From Anaerolineales bacterium (lineage in GTDB: Bacteria > Chloroflexota > Anaerolineae > Anaerolineales > Villigracilaceae), in the NCBI GenBank assembly GCA_016789305.1, contig JAEURJ010000016.1, positions 124,001 to 188,000 of the forward strand: a stretch of 64,000 nucleotides of DNA, written 5' to 3'. The position numbers and the translations under genes are program-made. Position 1 is the stretch's first letter. Every line of letters begins with the position of its first letter. Of the stretch, positions 25,135-33,531 are shown one piece after another. The notes under the pieces were generated by a model. That model saw only the letters and a program-made list of their open reading frames with translations. It was not told the origin of the DNA and did no database searches.

Positions 25135-25225
25135 GATAACCATCCGCCCTCCGCTCAGTGCGAACTTCGTCCTGAGCGGAGCGACGAGTGCAAGTCGAGG
25201 AGCGAAGTCGAAGGACATAATTTCG
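25135..25225. repeat. Dispersed GC-rich intergenic repeat, copy B
   Basis: Contains an inverted pair CCTCCGCTCAG / CTGAGCGGAGC around an 11-base loop, then GAGGAGCGAAGTCGAAGGACA. It shares these words with 2795-2895. The remaining stretch up to the PilZ gene (25226-25390) shows nothing else I can identify. Confidence 0.55.
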
Positions 25226-25390
25226 TTCAAGGCATTATAGGCGCGGCGGCGGTCAAATCCAATCAAAGGCTATCGGTTTCAACTCGGACCCTGCAAACCG
25301 ATTCTTACTTTTTTGAAAAGCGCTCCATCCGATTGGCAGTTGATTTTACGATGCGAGGTCATTAAACTTAGAAGTGTGCAGGAGGTTTCC

Positions 25391-25762
25391 ATGAGCAGAT
25401 TGAGGATGGAACGACGCAGGAAGGTGTTGAACTTCACGCCGGTCTACGACCAGGGCGAGGATGTGCTGTTGGGCTACCTTGGGGATTTGACCCTGCGCGG
25501 CGCGCTGATGATCAGCGAGACCCCCATCCCCGCGGACCAGACCCTGACGTTGGGAATCGAATTTCGAAAGAGCGCGGTCAAACCCGTCAAACGCACGGTC
25601 ATCCCCGCCCGCGTGGCATGGTGCAAACATGAAGACCACCGCACGTACTTCAACACAGGGTTGGAATTTTTGGAGTTGAGCGAGAAAGATCAAAAAGCCA
25701 TCGCTTCCATTTTGAAAAAGTACGAATTTAGCCGCAAAATGCCCGAAAAGAAGGCAAACTAG
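25391..25762 (+). CDS. PilZ-domain protein
   Basis: 123 residues forming one PilZ-like beta barrel. The N-terminal RMERR (RxxxR) and the DLTLRG that follows 25 residues later approximate the c-di-GMP-binding motifs RxxxR and D/N-x-S-x-x-G, with Thr for Ser. Later strands are LTLGIEFRKS and GLEFLELSEKDQKAIASIL, the last being the usual C-terminal helix. It could be a c-di-GMP receptor without an output domain, like YcgR-type adaptors that bind partners. GGAGG is five bases before ATG 25391. A double hairpin follows. Confidence 0.78.
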   Translation: MSRLRMERRRKVLNFTPVYDQGEDVLLGYLGDLTLRGALMISETPIPADQTLTLGIEFRKSAVKPVKRTVIPARVAWCKHEDHRTYFNTGLEFLELSEKDQKAIASILKKYEFSRKMPEKKAN

Positions 25763-25780
25763 GGGCCCGGGACCAGCGGA

Positions 25781-25866
25781 AAAACTTCGAAATGTTTTCC
25801 CCAAAACATTTCGAAGTTTTTTAAAAAACATTTCGAAGTCTTTGGGAAAACATCGAAATGTTTTTT
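25781..25866. terminator. Double hairpin of nested inverted repeats
   Basis: Stem 1 is a perfect 18-bp pair (25781-25798 with 25803-25820, loop CCCC, sequence AAAACTTCGAAATGTTTT). Stem 2 is a perfect 14-bp pair (25823-25836 with 25853-25866) built from the same ACATTTCGA word. Stem 1 ends in T and can terminate the PilZ gene; the arms can also pair across each other. Confidence 0.75.
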
Positions 25867-25958
25867 AAGAGACATCCCGTTCTGTTTAAGCCGAAGAGCC
25901 GACTTTTTACGAAAAATGACGGCTCTTATTCACTACACGCAGTTTTCGCGGATTCGAC

Positions 25959-26333
25959 CTACTTCCCCGCTTCCAGGATCCTGAATGCCATGGGACTGAA
26001 ATACGGCACCAGCCAGACCAGCCAGACAAAGATGCTGAACTTGTGAAAGCTCACGATCATCCTGTCGTCTTTCCTGATCAATACATACGTGGCCCAAATG
26101 GCGTGGACAAACATCAAGACGATCGCCAGCACCCCGGAGAACCCGTGGATGTCGTAGCTCATCCCGCCCACATACTCAAACATCATGCCCGTCCCCCACG
26201 TGTCACAGACGAGGCCGAACCAAAAGAAGACGGTGTGCCAGACCTTGAGCCGTCCCTGAAGCCGTTCGCTCCACACCCCGATGGAATAGAAGAGCAAGGC
26301 TAAATTGATCATAACAGCTGCAATGGGATTCAT
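25959..26333 (-). CDS. Four-helix membrane protein, TIGR03987/HsmA-like
   Basis: 124 residues with four hydrophobic segments: AAVMINLALLFYSIGVWSE, HTVFFWFGLVCDTWGTGMM, GVLAIVLMFVHAIWATYVLI and FSIFVWLVWLVPYFSPM. The pattern of a short N-terminal helix, the GLVCDTxGT motif and DIHGFSGVLAIVLM is that of the TIGR03987 family; its function is unknown. It is preceded on the minus strand by GGAGG about five bases from the start. Confidence 0.75.
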   Translation of the reverse strand: MNPIAAVMINLALLFYSIGVWSERLQGRLKVWHTVFFWFGLVCDTWGTGMMFEYVGGMSYDIHGFSGVLAIVLMFVHAIWATYVLIRKDDRMIVSFHKFSIFVWLVWLVPYFSPMAFRILEAGK

Positions 26334-26475
26334 ACGTAGGTTCCTCCAGACTTATTTTTTGTATCTGAAAGATTATATTCACCTCCCCCAAAAGCGGACC
26401 GTGTCAAACGTCACTTAAAGCGTGCGATCTCATTCTCCGCTTGATTGTCCCAAAAGCGCGGGACAAAAAACGGTG

Positions 26476-27294
26476 TTATGTGACATTCCGTTCCTGTTGC
26501 AATAAATCATACTCAATCGAAGAAATGACCTTTTCCCGATTGAGATCCATAAATTTGATATAGAAATCGATATTCACTAGCCCAATCGTATAGAATCTGG
26601 GGCGAATGATCACAATTTGTGCCGCACCTTGTCGTATGGCGTCGTTCGCCTCCACAAATTCATCCACAGCCGTCCGTTTTTTTGCCTGGTCGAGTAAGAA
26701 TCCCTGAACCGCAAAAACAAATGAAAGGATATACAGCCAATAGCTTTTTGTAAAATATCCAGCCACCGTCAAAACCAGTGCCACGAACATGGATGCATAA
26801 TAACCAAAAGACAAAGGCTGGAGCAGCCTCTCTTCATCTTCATCCATGCCCAACTTCCGTCTAAATCGTCGATTTGCCACATACCGAGTTAATATGAAAA
26901 CTGGCAGGATAATTAGAGAAATACTGCCTTTCAGCCACTCCATGGAGGCAGGTCCAAAGATAATAATAGCCAAAAGACATATGGCGAACGAAATACCTAG
27001 TATTGATCCATAAGTGAATGTATGGTTTTCCTGCAACGCTGAAACCAATACATAGTGTTTTTTACAATAAGGCACATCTCCAACATTTGTGAACAAATAC
27101 AGTTGGGACCGTCCTATTCCAATTGTGCCCTGGATCTGCTCACTTCTGCACATGGCACATATTCGGGGGAACAATAATATGTCTTCTTTTCGGACACTGC
27201 CAATTCCCCTGCCACGTTTGATATGTACGAAAAATTTGCACTTTGTAAGAAGCAGGGTATCTTGAACGAATTGGGTGATTTCAAGCTCTTCCAT
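26476..27294 (-). CDS. Membrane protein with CxxC motif, paralogue 2
   Basis: 272 residues. The N-terminal 90 residues hold ICAMCRSEQIQGTIGIGRSQL and VPYCKKHYVL, a CxxC plus C-x2-H arrangement suited to binding a metal. About four hydrophobic helices follow (SILGISFAICLLAIIIF, SISLIILPVFIL, YYASMFVALVLTVAGYF, YWLYILSFVFAV), then a C-terminal domain ending RPRFYTIGLVNIDFYIKFMDLNREKVIS. It aligns end to end with the gene at 27351. The family is unknown to me. Both genes are more AT-rich than their surroundings. The two are 56 bases apart and probably cotranscribed. Confidence 0.75.
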   Translation of the reverse strand: MEELEITQFVQDTLLLTKCKFFVHIKRGRGIGSVRKEDILLFPRICAMCRSEQIQGTIGIGRSQLYLFTNVGDVPYCKKHYVLVSALQENHTFTYGSILGISFAICLLAIIIFGPASMEWLKGSISLIILPVFILTRYVANRRFRRKLGMDEDEERLLQPLSFGYYASMFVALVLTVAGYFTKSYWLYILSFVFAVQGFLLDQAKKRTAVDEFVEANDAIRQGAAQIVIIRPRFYTIGLVNIDFYIKFMDLNREKVISSIEYDLLQQERNVT

Positions 27295-27350
27295 TCTCTA
27301 CAATCCCTTCACCGAATATTTACTAAAGCAAACTAAAATGTTTATAAAGA

Positions 27351-28172
27351 TCAGGATACATGAGACTTCTCAAGTAATTCATCCCGTGTTTCAGAATAAA
27401 TGATCTTCTCCTGATTGAGATTTACAAATTTAGAAAACTGACCTTCATTCATAAATCCCAGCGTGTAAAACCCAACATCGTAGGATGCAACTTGTACGCC
27501 GCCCAGTTTTGTAACCTGATCCGCCTCGATGATTTGCTCGACCTCCGTCTGGCCCTTTAATTGTTCGCGAACAAACGCCATACCCAAACTCAAAACAGAA
27601 ACAATGTAATATCCGGCATTTCCTGAAAACCATCCGATTAACATCAATACAAATGAAAAGATGAAATACAAAATAAGATTCCGTGACATCACTGGAATCA
27701 TCAGATTCTCATCAAAATCATTCAATCCCATTTTCGCTCGATATTTCAAATTTGCAAAATAACGGATAAAAATCAACGCAGGTAAAGTAGTGAAATAAAG
27801 AACAGTTTTTATTATCCCACCAGCCTCAATACCAAATATCCAGACCCCAACGAACAAAGCCAAGAACATAATAATCATTATGGCCCGCAACACGAAGGCG
27901 TTGTACTCCTGTTTGGCCGCGACTGCCACATAATGTTTCTGACAATAAGGAACATATCCAACATGGGTAAACAGGAACAAAGATGGTCTTCCGATACCAA
28001 CGTGACCAACAATCAATTCGCTCCCACAAATTGAACACATTTGCGGAAATACCAATAAGTCCTTCTTTCGAAAACGACTAAAATTTTTCAATCGTTTGAG
28101 ATGGACAAAGTATTGATAGGGCGAATTTAGAAGGGCACCTCGAACAATCCCTTTGTTGATCTGCTCTTCCAT
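27351..28172 (-). CDS. Membrane protein with CxxC motif, paralogue 1
   Basis: 273 residues with the same plan as the next gene downstream: a CxxC site (MCSICGSELIVGHVGIGRPSL) and PYCQKHYV, four hydrophobic helices (AIMIIMFLALFVGVWIFG, VLYFTTLPALIFIRYFA, LILYFIFSFVLMLIGWF, YYIVSVLSLGMAF), then QVASYDVGFYTLGFMNEGQFSKFVNLNQEKII. The tandem pair arose by duplication, perhaps long ago, since identity is moderate. It starts four bases after the methylmalonyl-CoA mutase stop and could be transcribed with it. Confidence 0.75.
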   Translation of the reverse strand: MEEQINKGIVRGALLNSPYQYFVHLKRLKNFSRFRKKDLLVFPQMCSICGSELIVGHVGIGRPSLFLFTHVGYVPYCQKHYVAVAAKQEYNAFVLRAIMIIMFLALFVGVWIFGIEAGGIIKTVLYFTTLPALIFIRYFANLKYRAKMGLNDFDENLMIPVMSRNLILYFIFSFVLMLIGWFSGNAGYYIVSVLSLGMAFVREQLKGQTEVEQIIEADQVTKLGGVQVASYDVGFYTLGFMNEGQFSKFVNLNQEKIIYSETRDELLEKSHVS

Positions 28173-28176
28173 TCCC

Positions 28177-29847
28177 CTAAAACCCCTCCGCTACATATTC
28201 CCCCCATACCCCTCTAAGCGTATTGCAGATTTCTCCCAGTGTGATGTCATTCTCCACACATTCAATGAAGAGCGGCATCAAATTATCCGTACCCTTCGCC
28301 ACGGTCGCCAATTTCCCGAGCAACTCCGTCACTCTTTCCTTCTTTCTTCTTTCTCTTAATTCCTTCAACTTCGCCCGCTGACCCAGCTCAATCGACGGGT
28401 CCACCTGCAGGCGTTCCAACGTGAGGACTTCGTCCACGCTGAATTGATTGACGCCCACCACGATCTGCTCTTTGCGTTCGATCTCCTGCTGCGCGGCATA
28501 GGCGGCATTTTGAATTTCATTTTGCATATATCCGCGCTCGATGGATTGCAGTGCGCCACCCATCTCGTCGATCTTCGCGATGTAATCCAGCGCGCCTTTT
28601 TCGATTTCGTCGGTCAACTGCTCGATCAGATACGAACCCGCCAGCGGATCAATCGAGTCCGCCACGCCTGATTCGTAGGCGATGATCTGTTGGGTGCGCA
28701 GCGCCACACGCACGGATTTCTCCGTGGGCAGCCACAAGGCTTCGTCCATGCTGTTGGTATGTAAACTTTGAGTCCCGCCGAGGACGGCGGAAAGCGCTTG
28801 CAGAGTCACACGCACGACGTTGTTTTCAGGCTGCTGGGCGGTCAGCGTGGAGCCTGCGGTCTGCGTGTGGAAACGCAGCTGCCAGGAGGATGGTTTCTTC
28901 GCCTTGAAGCGTTCGCGCATGATTCTTGCCCACATGCGGCGTGCCGCGCGGAACTTGGCAACCTCTTCCAATAAATTGTTATGTGCGTTGAAGAAGAACG
29001 AGAGCTGTCCCGCGAAATCATCGATGTCGAGTCCCGCCTTCAATGCGGCCTCAACATATGCAATGCCATTCGCCAGCGTGAAGGCCACTTCCTGCACAGA
29101 GGTCGAGCCCGCTTCACGGATGTGATAACCCGAGATCGAGATCGTGTTCCAATACGGAACTTCCTTCGCGCAAAACGAAAAGATGTCGGTGATCAAGCGC
29201 ATCGAAGGCGCGGGTGGGAAGATATACGTCCCGCGCGCCACATATTCCTTGAGAATATCATTTTGAATTGTGCCGCGGAGCTGGTGCATGTCCGCACCTT
29301 GACGCTTTGCCACGGCAATGTACATCGCCAGCAGCACGCCCGCAGGCGCGTTGATCGTCATCGAAGTCGAAACCTTGTCGAGCGGGATCTGGTCGTACAA
29401 CTGCATCATGTCGTGAATGGACGAGATCGACACGCCCACCTTGCCCACCTCGCCCTGCGCGATGGGATCATCCGCATCGTATCCAATTTGAGTCGGCAGG
29501 TCGAACGCTACGCTCAGCCCCGTTTGGCCTTGTTGCAACAAATAGCGATATCTTTTATTTGACTCTTCCGCCGTCGAGAAGCCCGCATATTGACGCATGG
29601 TCCAGAAGCGCGAACGATACATCGTCGGCTGGACTCCGCGGGTATAGGGATATTCACCGGGGAAGCCGATGTTATTTAAATAGGATTCATCCACCGTAGG
29701 GACGGGGTCCCCCCGCCCAGGCAGCGCCACACGCGGGACCTCAATGCCTGCTGAAGTCTCGAAGCGCTCTTTCCGTTCCTTGAATTTGTCCAAAGACTTC
29801 TTGAGCGTGGATTCTTTCCATTTGTTGTATTGATCGTTGATTGTCAT
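28177..29847 (-). CDS. mcmA1: Methylmalonyl-CoA mutase, large (catalytic) subunit
   Basis: 556 residues, the usual length of the stand-alone catalytic subunit that lacks the B12-binding domain. It interconverts (R)-methylmalonyl-CoA and succinyl-CoA by an adenosylcobalamin radical mechanism. Motifs: [24 protein letters not shown] (catalytic Tyr of RQYAGF), [39 protein letters not shown] (substrate Arg), [12 protein letters not shown] (His), [10 protein letters not shown]. The Tyr and Arg are those of methylmalonyl- rather than isobutyryl-CoA mutases. The small B12-binding subunit must be encoded elsewhere. An inverted-repeat element lies upstream. Confidence 0.93.
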   Translation of the reverse strand: MTINDQYNKWKESTLKKSLDKFKERKERFETSAGIEVPRVALPGRGDPVPTVDESYLNNIGFPGEYPYTRGVQPTMYRSRFWTMRQYAGFSTAEESNKRYRYLLQQGQTGLSVAFDLPTQIGYDADDPIAQGEVGKVGVSISSIHDMMQLYDQIPLDKVSTSMTINAPAGVLLAMYIAVAKRQGADMHQLRGTIQNDILKEYVARGTYIFPPAPSMRLITDIFSFCAKEVPYWNTISISGYHIREAGSTSVQEVAFTLANGIAYVEAALKAGLDIDDFAGQLSFFFNAHNNLLEEVAKFRAARRMWARIMRERFKAKKPSSWQLRFHTQTAGSTLTAQQPENNVVRVTLQALSAVLGGTQSLHTNSMDEALWLPTEKSVRVALRTQQIIAYESGVADSIDPLAGSYLIEQLTDEIEKGALDYIAKIDEMGGALQSIERGYMQNEIQNAAYAAQQEIERKEQIVVGVNQFSVDEVLTLERLQVDPSIELGQRAKLKELRERRKKERVTELLGKLATVAKGTDNLMPLFIECVENDITLGEICNTLRGVWGEYVAEGF

Positions 29848-29862
29848 GTTGTTCCTTTTTTA

Positions 29863-29932
29863 AACACAAAGGGCACGAAGTTCACGAAGGAAGAGCTTTA
29901 AAACTTTGTGCCCTTTGTGTCCTTCGTGTTTA
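29863..29932. repeat. Inverted-repeat element
   Basis: CACAAAGGGCAC and GTGCCCTTTGTG form a 12-bp stem within a larger AAACAC/GTGTTT bracket; it has ACGAAG words on both arms. This resembles small non-coding repeats dispersed in many bacterial genomes. The rest of the gap to 30068 contains a TATAAA -10-like box (30042-30047). Confidence 0.6.
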
Positions 29933-30067
29933 ATTTGTTCAAGTATAAAGCCAATCCTCTGCCTTCGGAATTGGATAAACAGAGGAAGATTTCAAGATAA
30001 AAGTCACATGTAGGAAAACAACGAAACTGCTACACTTTTCGTATAAATCGAAGGAGTCTGATCACAT

Positions 30068-30466
30068 ATGGGAAATAAAACCTTGTTGTATCTCGGCGTT
30101 GGGGTATTGCTCTTCATCGGCGTATGCCTTTTCGGATATGGAATTCTCAGCATCATCGGCTCCACTTCTGCCCAGGGAGCTTTCTCCTGGTTTGGGGCGG
30201 GGCTTGCCTTTGCCTTGGTGGGAGCAGCATTTCTCGGCGGCGGCATCCTGCTGATCGTGCGGGCGCAGGCCCAGGGTCCGGCCGGAGGCGATCACGTCAC
30301 CTACAAGATCGACCTGCCATCCACAACAAAGATCGAACAAATGAAGTGCCGCAGCTGCGGCGGAAGCCTGACCGCGCAGAATGTCAAAATGCTGGCGGGC
30401 GCACCCACGGTGGAATGCCCGTTCTGCGGCACGACCTATCAATTAACGGAAGAACCGAAATGGTAA
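30068..30466 (+). CDS. Two-helix membrane protein with zinc ribbon
   Basis: 132 residues. Two transmembrane helices (LLYLGVGVLLFIGVCLFGYGIL and WFGAGLAFALVGAAFLGGGILLIV) are followed by a cytoplasmic zinc ribbon with CRSCGG and CPFCGT (two CxxC pairs 25 residues apart). The function is unknown. AAGGAG is present nine bases or so before ATG 30068. It is the first gene of an apparent five-gene operon with the DUF2207-like protein (10-base gap) and the radical SAM genes, so it may belong to the same system. Confidence 0.75.
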   Translation: MGNKTLLYLGVGVLLFIGVCLFGYGILSIIGSTSAQGAFSWFGAGLAFALVGAAFLGGGILLIVRAQAQGPAGGDHVTYKIDLPSTTKIEQMKCRSCGGSLTAQNVKMLAGAPTVECPFCGTTYQLTEEPKW

Positions 30467-30475
30467 AGGTGTCCC

Positions 30476-32128
30476 ATGAAATATAGAGTCGCCATTTTCT
30501 TCGCACTGTTGTTTGCATTCATCTCCGCGTTCAACGTCTCGGCGCAATCGTATTATTTCAGTCTCGACAAGGAAGTCGTGGATGTCTATTGGAACGCCGA
30601 TGGGACGATGTCGCTCGATTACCAGCTGACCTTTACCAACTGGCCCGGCTCGCACGCCATTGACTTCGTCGATATGGGCATGCCCAATGGAAACTTCGAC
30701 ATCAACAACGTCAAGGCGGAAGTGCAGGGCAGCCCGGTTTCCGTTTCGAAATCGGATTATCAAGGAAACGGCAGCGGCTTTGCCGTGGTGCTCGGCTCCC
30801 GGGCGATCCAACCCGGGCAGAATGGCACTGTACATGTGTATGTGGGGCACGTTGAAAGGGTCTTATACAAGGATGACCAGGACGAGAACTATGCCAGCGG
30901 AGTCTTCGCCCCGACCTATTTTGGAAGTCAGTATGTAACGGGGTTCACCGATCTTACGGTCACATTTCACCTGCCGCCCGGCGTAAAGACAACCGAACCG
31001 CGCTGGCATTCCGCCCCTGCGGGATTCCCTTCCGAACCGCAAACAGCGCTAGACTCGCAAGGGCTTGTCACCTATACCTGGCACAACGTCAATGCCAACG
31101 GGTCCACGCAGTATAAATTCGGGGCTTCGTTCCCAAAGAGCTACATCCCGGCAGACAGCATTGTCACCATTCAACTGCCTTCCATTTCAGTTTCATCGGA
31201 TACGGTCTATGCAACCGTATGTTTTGGGTTTGTGGGCTTCATGATATTCGGCGTCCCGATCATCACCGCGGTCAGCAACAACCGCCGAAAAATGAAATAC
31301 CTGCCGCCGAGGATCAGCATCGAAGGTCACGGCATCAAACGCGGGTTGACCGCCGTGGAGGCGGCGATCCTGATGGAACAACCGCTCGACAAAGTGATGA
31401 CCATGATCCTGTTCGGCACGATCAAGAAGAACGCCGCAGAAGTGATCACCCGCGATCCGCTTGAATTGCAGGTGACCTCTCCCTTACCGGAAGGCTTGCA
31501 TGAATATGAATTGAACTTCCTAAATGCATTCAAGGAAGACGATGCACGGGTTCGACGAAATAAATTACAGGAGATGACGATCAAACTGGTCCGTTCGGTC
31601 TCGCAAAAGTTGAAAGGCTTCAGCCGCCGCGAAACACTGGACTATTACAAGAGCATCATGGAAAAGGCATGGCAGCAGGTGGAAGCCGCCGATACCCCCG
31701 AAGTGAAAAGCAAGATGTTCGAAGAAGCCCTCGAGTGGACGATGCTCGACCGCGATTACGACGACCGCACTCGACGCGTCTTCCACGGTCCGATCTATGC
31801 TCCCACATGGTGGAATCGCTACGACCCGGTCATGAGGGGCGGCTCCAATATTCCACGAACCACTTTCGCGCCTTCGTCCAGCAGAGGTTCAAGCGCATTA
31901 CCCGGCGCAGACTTCGCCGCATCCATGGTCACCGGCGTACAAACTTTCTCGCAGAAGGTCATTGGCAATGTCAATGAGTTTACGGGTCGCGTTACCAATG
32001 TCACCAACCCGCCGCCTCCTCCTCCGAAATCCTCCGGTGGATCTGGCGGCAGCAGCGGGGGCCGTTCGTGTGCGTGCGCTTGTGCATGTGCGGGCTGTGC
32101 CTGTGCCTGTGCCGGCGGCGGGCGGTAA
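30476..32128 (+). CDS. DUF2207-like membrane protein with Cys-Ala repeat tail (candidate modification substrate)
   Basis: 550 residues. Signal peptide or anchor at 1-24; an extracellular beta domain (about 25-240); a transmembrane helix near 243-262 (TVCFGFVGFMIFGVPIITAV); then a cytoplasmic region starting YLPPRISIEGHGIKRGLTAVEAAIL, like the C-terminal part of DUF2207 proteins, and helical to about 450. After a PPPPPP and Gly/Ser linker the protein ends CACACACAGCACACAGGGR, with seven cysteines in 19 residues. Ala and Cys codons vary along the tail, so it is kept at the protein level and is not a simple DNA repeat. The tail should be cytoplasmic, accessible to the radical SAM enzyme encoded 12 bases downstream. 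The role of the N-terminal domain is unknown. Confidence 0.85.
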   Translation: MKYRVAIFFALLFAFISAFNVSAQSYYFSLDKEVVDVYWNADGTMSLDYQLTFTNWPGSHAIDFVDMGMPNGNFDINNVKAEVQGSPVSVSKSDYQGNGSGFAVVLGSRAIQPGQNGTVHVYVGHVERVLYKDDQDENYASGVFAPTYFGSQYVTGFTDLTVTFHLPPGVKTTEPRWHSAPAGFPSEPQTALDSQGLVTYTWHNVNANGSTQYKFGASFPKSYIPADSIVTIQLPSISVSSDTVYATVCFGFVGFMIFGVPIITAVSNNRRKMKYLPPRISIEGHGIKRGLTAVEAAILMEQPLDKVMTMILFGTIKKNAAEVITRDPLELQVTSPLPEGLHEYELNFLNAFKEDDARVRRNKLQEMTIKLVRSVSQKLKGFSRRETLDYYKSIMEKAWQQVEAADTPEVKSKMFEEALEWTMLDRDYDDRTRRVFHGPIYAPTWWNRYDPVMRGGSNIPRTTFAPSSSRGSSALPGADFAASMVTGVQTFSQKVIGNVNEFTGRVTNVTNPPPPPPKSSGGSGGSSGGRSCACACACAGCACACAGGGR

Positions 32129-32140
32129 GAGAAGGTTGCT

Positions 32141-33514
32141 ATGAATTTATTGAACGAGTTGTTTAATCGTAGGTCGACCGTATCGGCTCCCATTCCCGGC
32201 TTGTATCATTTCCTCAAAGAGAATGAATTTGAAAAATCACGCATTCACCTGCGCATCGACCCGGATGGCACCGGGACGTTAATCGTCAATGCCAGCAGTG
32301 TGATGCATCTGAATCCAACCGCTGCGATGATGGCGTATCTCATATTGAAAGAAGTGGAAGAACAGGCGGCCATTCAGTCCATTCAAAAAACATACAAGGT
32401 ATCAAGAAAACAGGCACGCGAGGATTATTCCGCATTCATCCCGCATCTTTCCTCCTTGTTGGATGGCGCCTGCCCGGTTCATGAACTGGATCTCGAATCC
32501 ATCATGCCGTTCAGCGCACGTCCCACCGCGCCCTATCGCATGGACCTGGCCGTCACCTATCGCTGCAACAACGATTGCGCGCATTGCTACAACGCCCGCG
32601 AACGGAACTTCCCCGAGCTCAGCACCCAGGAATGGTTCAGAGTCATCGACCGCTTATGGGACCTGGGCGTGCCGCACATCGTTTTCACCGGTGGCGAAGC
32701 CACACTGCGAAACGACCTTCCACAATTGATTGAACACGCGGAGAAAAATGGGCAGATCACCGGCTTGAACACGAACGCCCGCCGCTTGATCGACGCCGAT
32801 TACGTCCGTCAGCTTACCGATGCAGGCCTCGACCATGTGCAGATCACGGTCGAATCCTGTGTGCCAGAGATCCACGATGAAATGATGCGCGCCAAAGGCG
32901 CGTTCAAACAAACCATCACCGGTTTGAACAATGTTTTGAAGACCAAGCTGTATGTGATGACCAATACCACCATGCTGCGCACGAACGTCCATACCATCCC
33001 CGCCACATTGGATTTTCTTGCAGACATCGGCGTACCGACCATCGGATTGAACGCGCTGATCTATTCGGGTCACGGCTTGACCGTTGGAACGGGTCTGCGC
33101 GAAAGTGAATTACAGCCCATCCTTGACCTTGCCACGCACAAGACCGCCGAACATGGGCAAAAACTCATTTGGTACACGCCCACGCAATACTGCGAGTTTG
33201 ACCCCACTGCGAATAATCTTGGAGTCAAAGGCTGCACGGCCGCACTATACAGCATGTGCATTGAATCCAACGGGGATGTGCTCCCCTGCCAATCGTATTA
33301 CCATTCACTGGGCAACATGCTCAGTGACTCATGGGACTCGATCTGGAATCATAGCCTGTCTGTGCAGCTGCGCGAGCGGCAGAACCTGCCATTCAAATGC
33401 GAGACCTGTTCCCTCGTCGCAGAGTGCGGCGGCGGATGCCCGCTTAATTTCGAGAATCACCGCGAACAATATAAAGTAAATGCGGAAGTCATTCCGCTCT
33501 CCGTCCTGAATTGA
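32141..33514 (+). CDS. PqqD-like/radical SAM/SPASM peptide-modifying enzyme
   Basis: 457 residues. Residues about 33-108 resemble PqqD/RRE peptide-binding domains (LRIDPDGTGTLIVNASSVMHLN, then a helical part). The radical SAM core starts at about 133 with CNNDCAHC (Cys142, 146, 149 for the 4Fe-4S cluster) and has the SAM motif FTGGEATLR. The C-terminal SPASM region has GCTAALYSMC, LPCQSYYH, CETCSLVAECGGGCP, enough cysteines for two auxiliary clusters. Enzymes of this build (PqqE, AlbA, MftC type) make C-C or thioether bonds in peptides. Neighbourhood suggests the Cys-Ala tail of the upstream protein as substrate. AGAAGG precedes the start. Confidence 0.9.
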   Translation: MNLLNELFNRRSTVSAPIPGLYHFLKENEFEKSRIHLRIDPDGTGTLIVNASSVMHLNPTAAMMAYLILKEVEEQAAIQSIQKTYKVSRKQAREDYSAFIPHLSSLLDGACPVHELDLESIMPFSARPTAPYRMDLAVTYRCNNDCAHCYNARERNFPELSTQEWFRVIDRLWDLGVPHIVFTGGEATLRNDLPQLIEHAEKNGQITGLNTNARRLIDADYVRQLTDAGLDHVQITVESCVPEIHDEMMRAKGAFKQTITGLNNVLKTKLYVMTNTTMLRTNVHTIPATLDFLADIGVPTIGLNALIYSGHGLTVGTGLRESELQPILDLATHKTAEHGQKLIWYTPTQYCEFDPTANNLGVKGCTAALYSMCIESNGDVLPCQSYYHSLGNMLSDSWDSIWNHSLSVQLRERQNLPFKCETCSLVAECGGGCPLNFENHREQYKVNAEVIPLSVLN

Positions 33515-33531
33515 ATTCCATTGGAGTCGCC

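Noticed and set aside
28981-29562. Open frame antisense to methylmalonyl-CoA mutase
   Set aside because: Arg/His-rich shadow of a strongly conserved gene.
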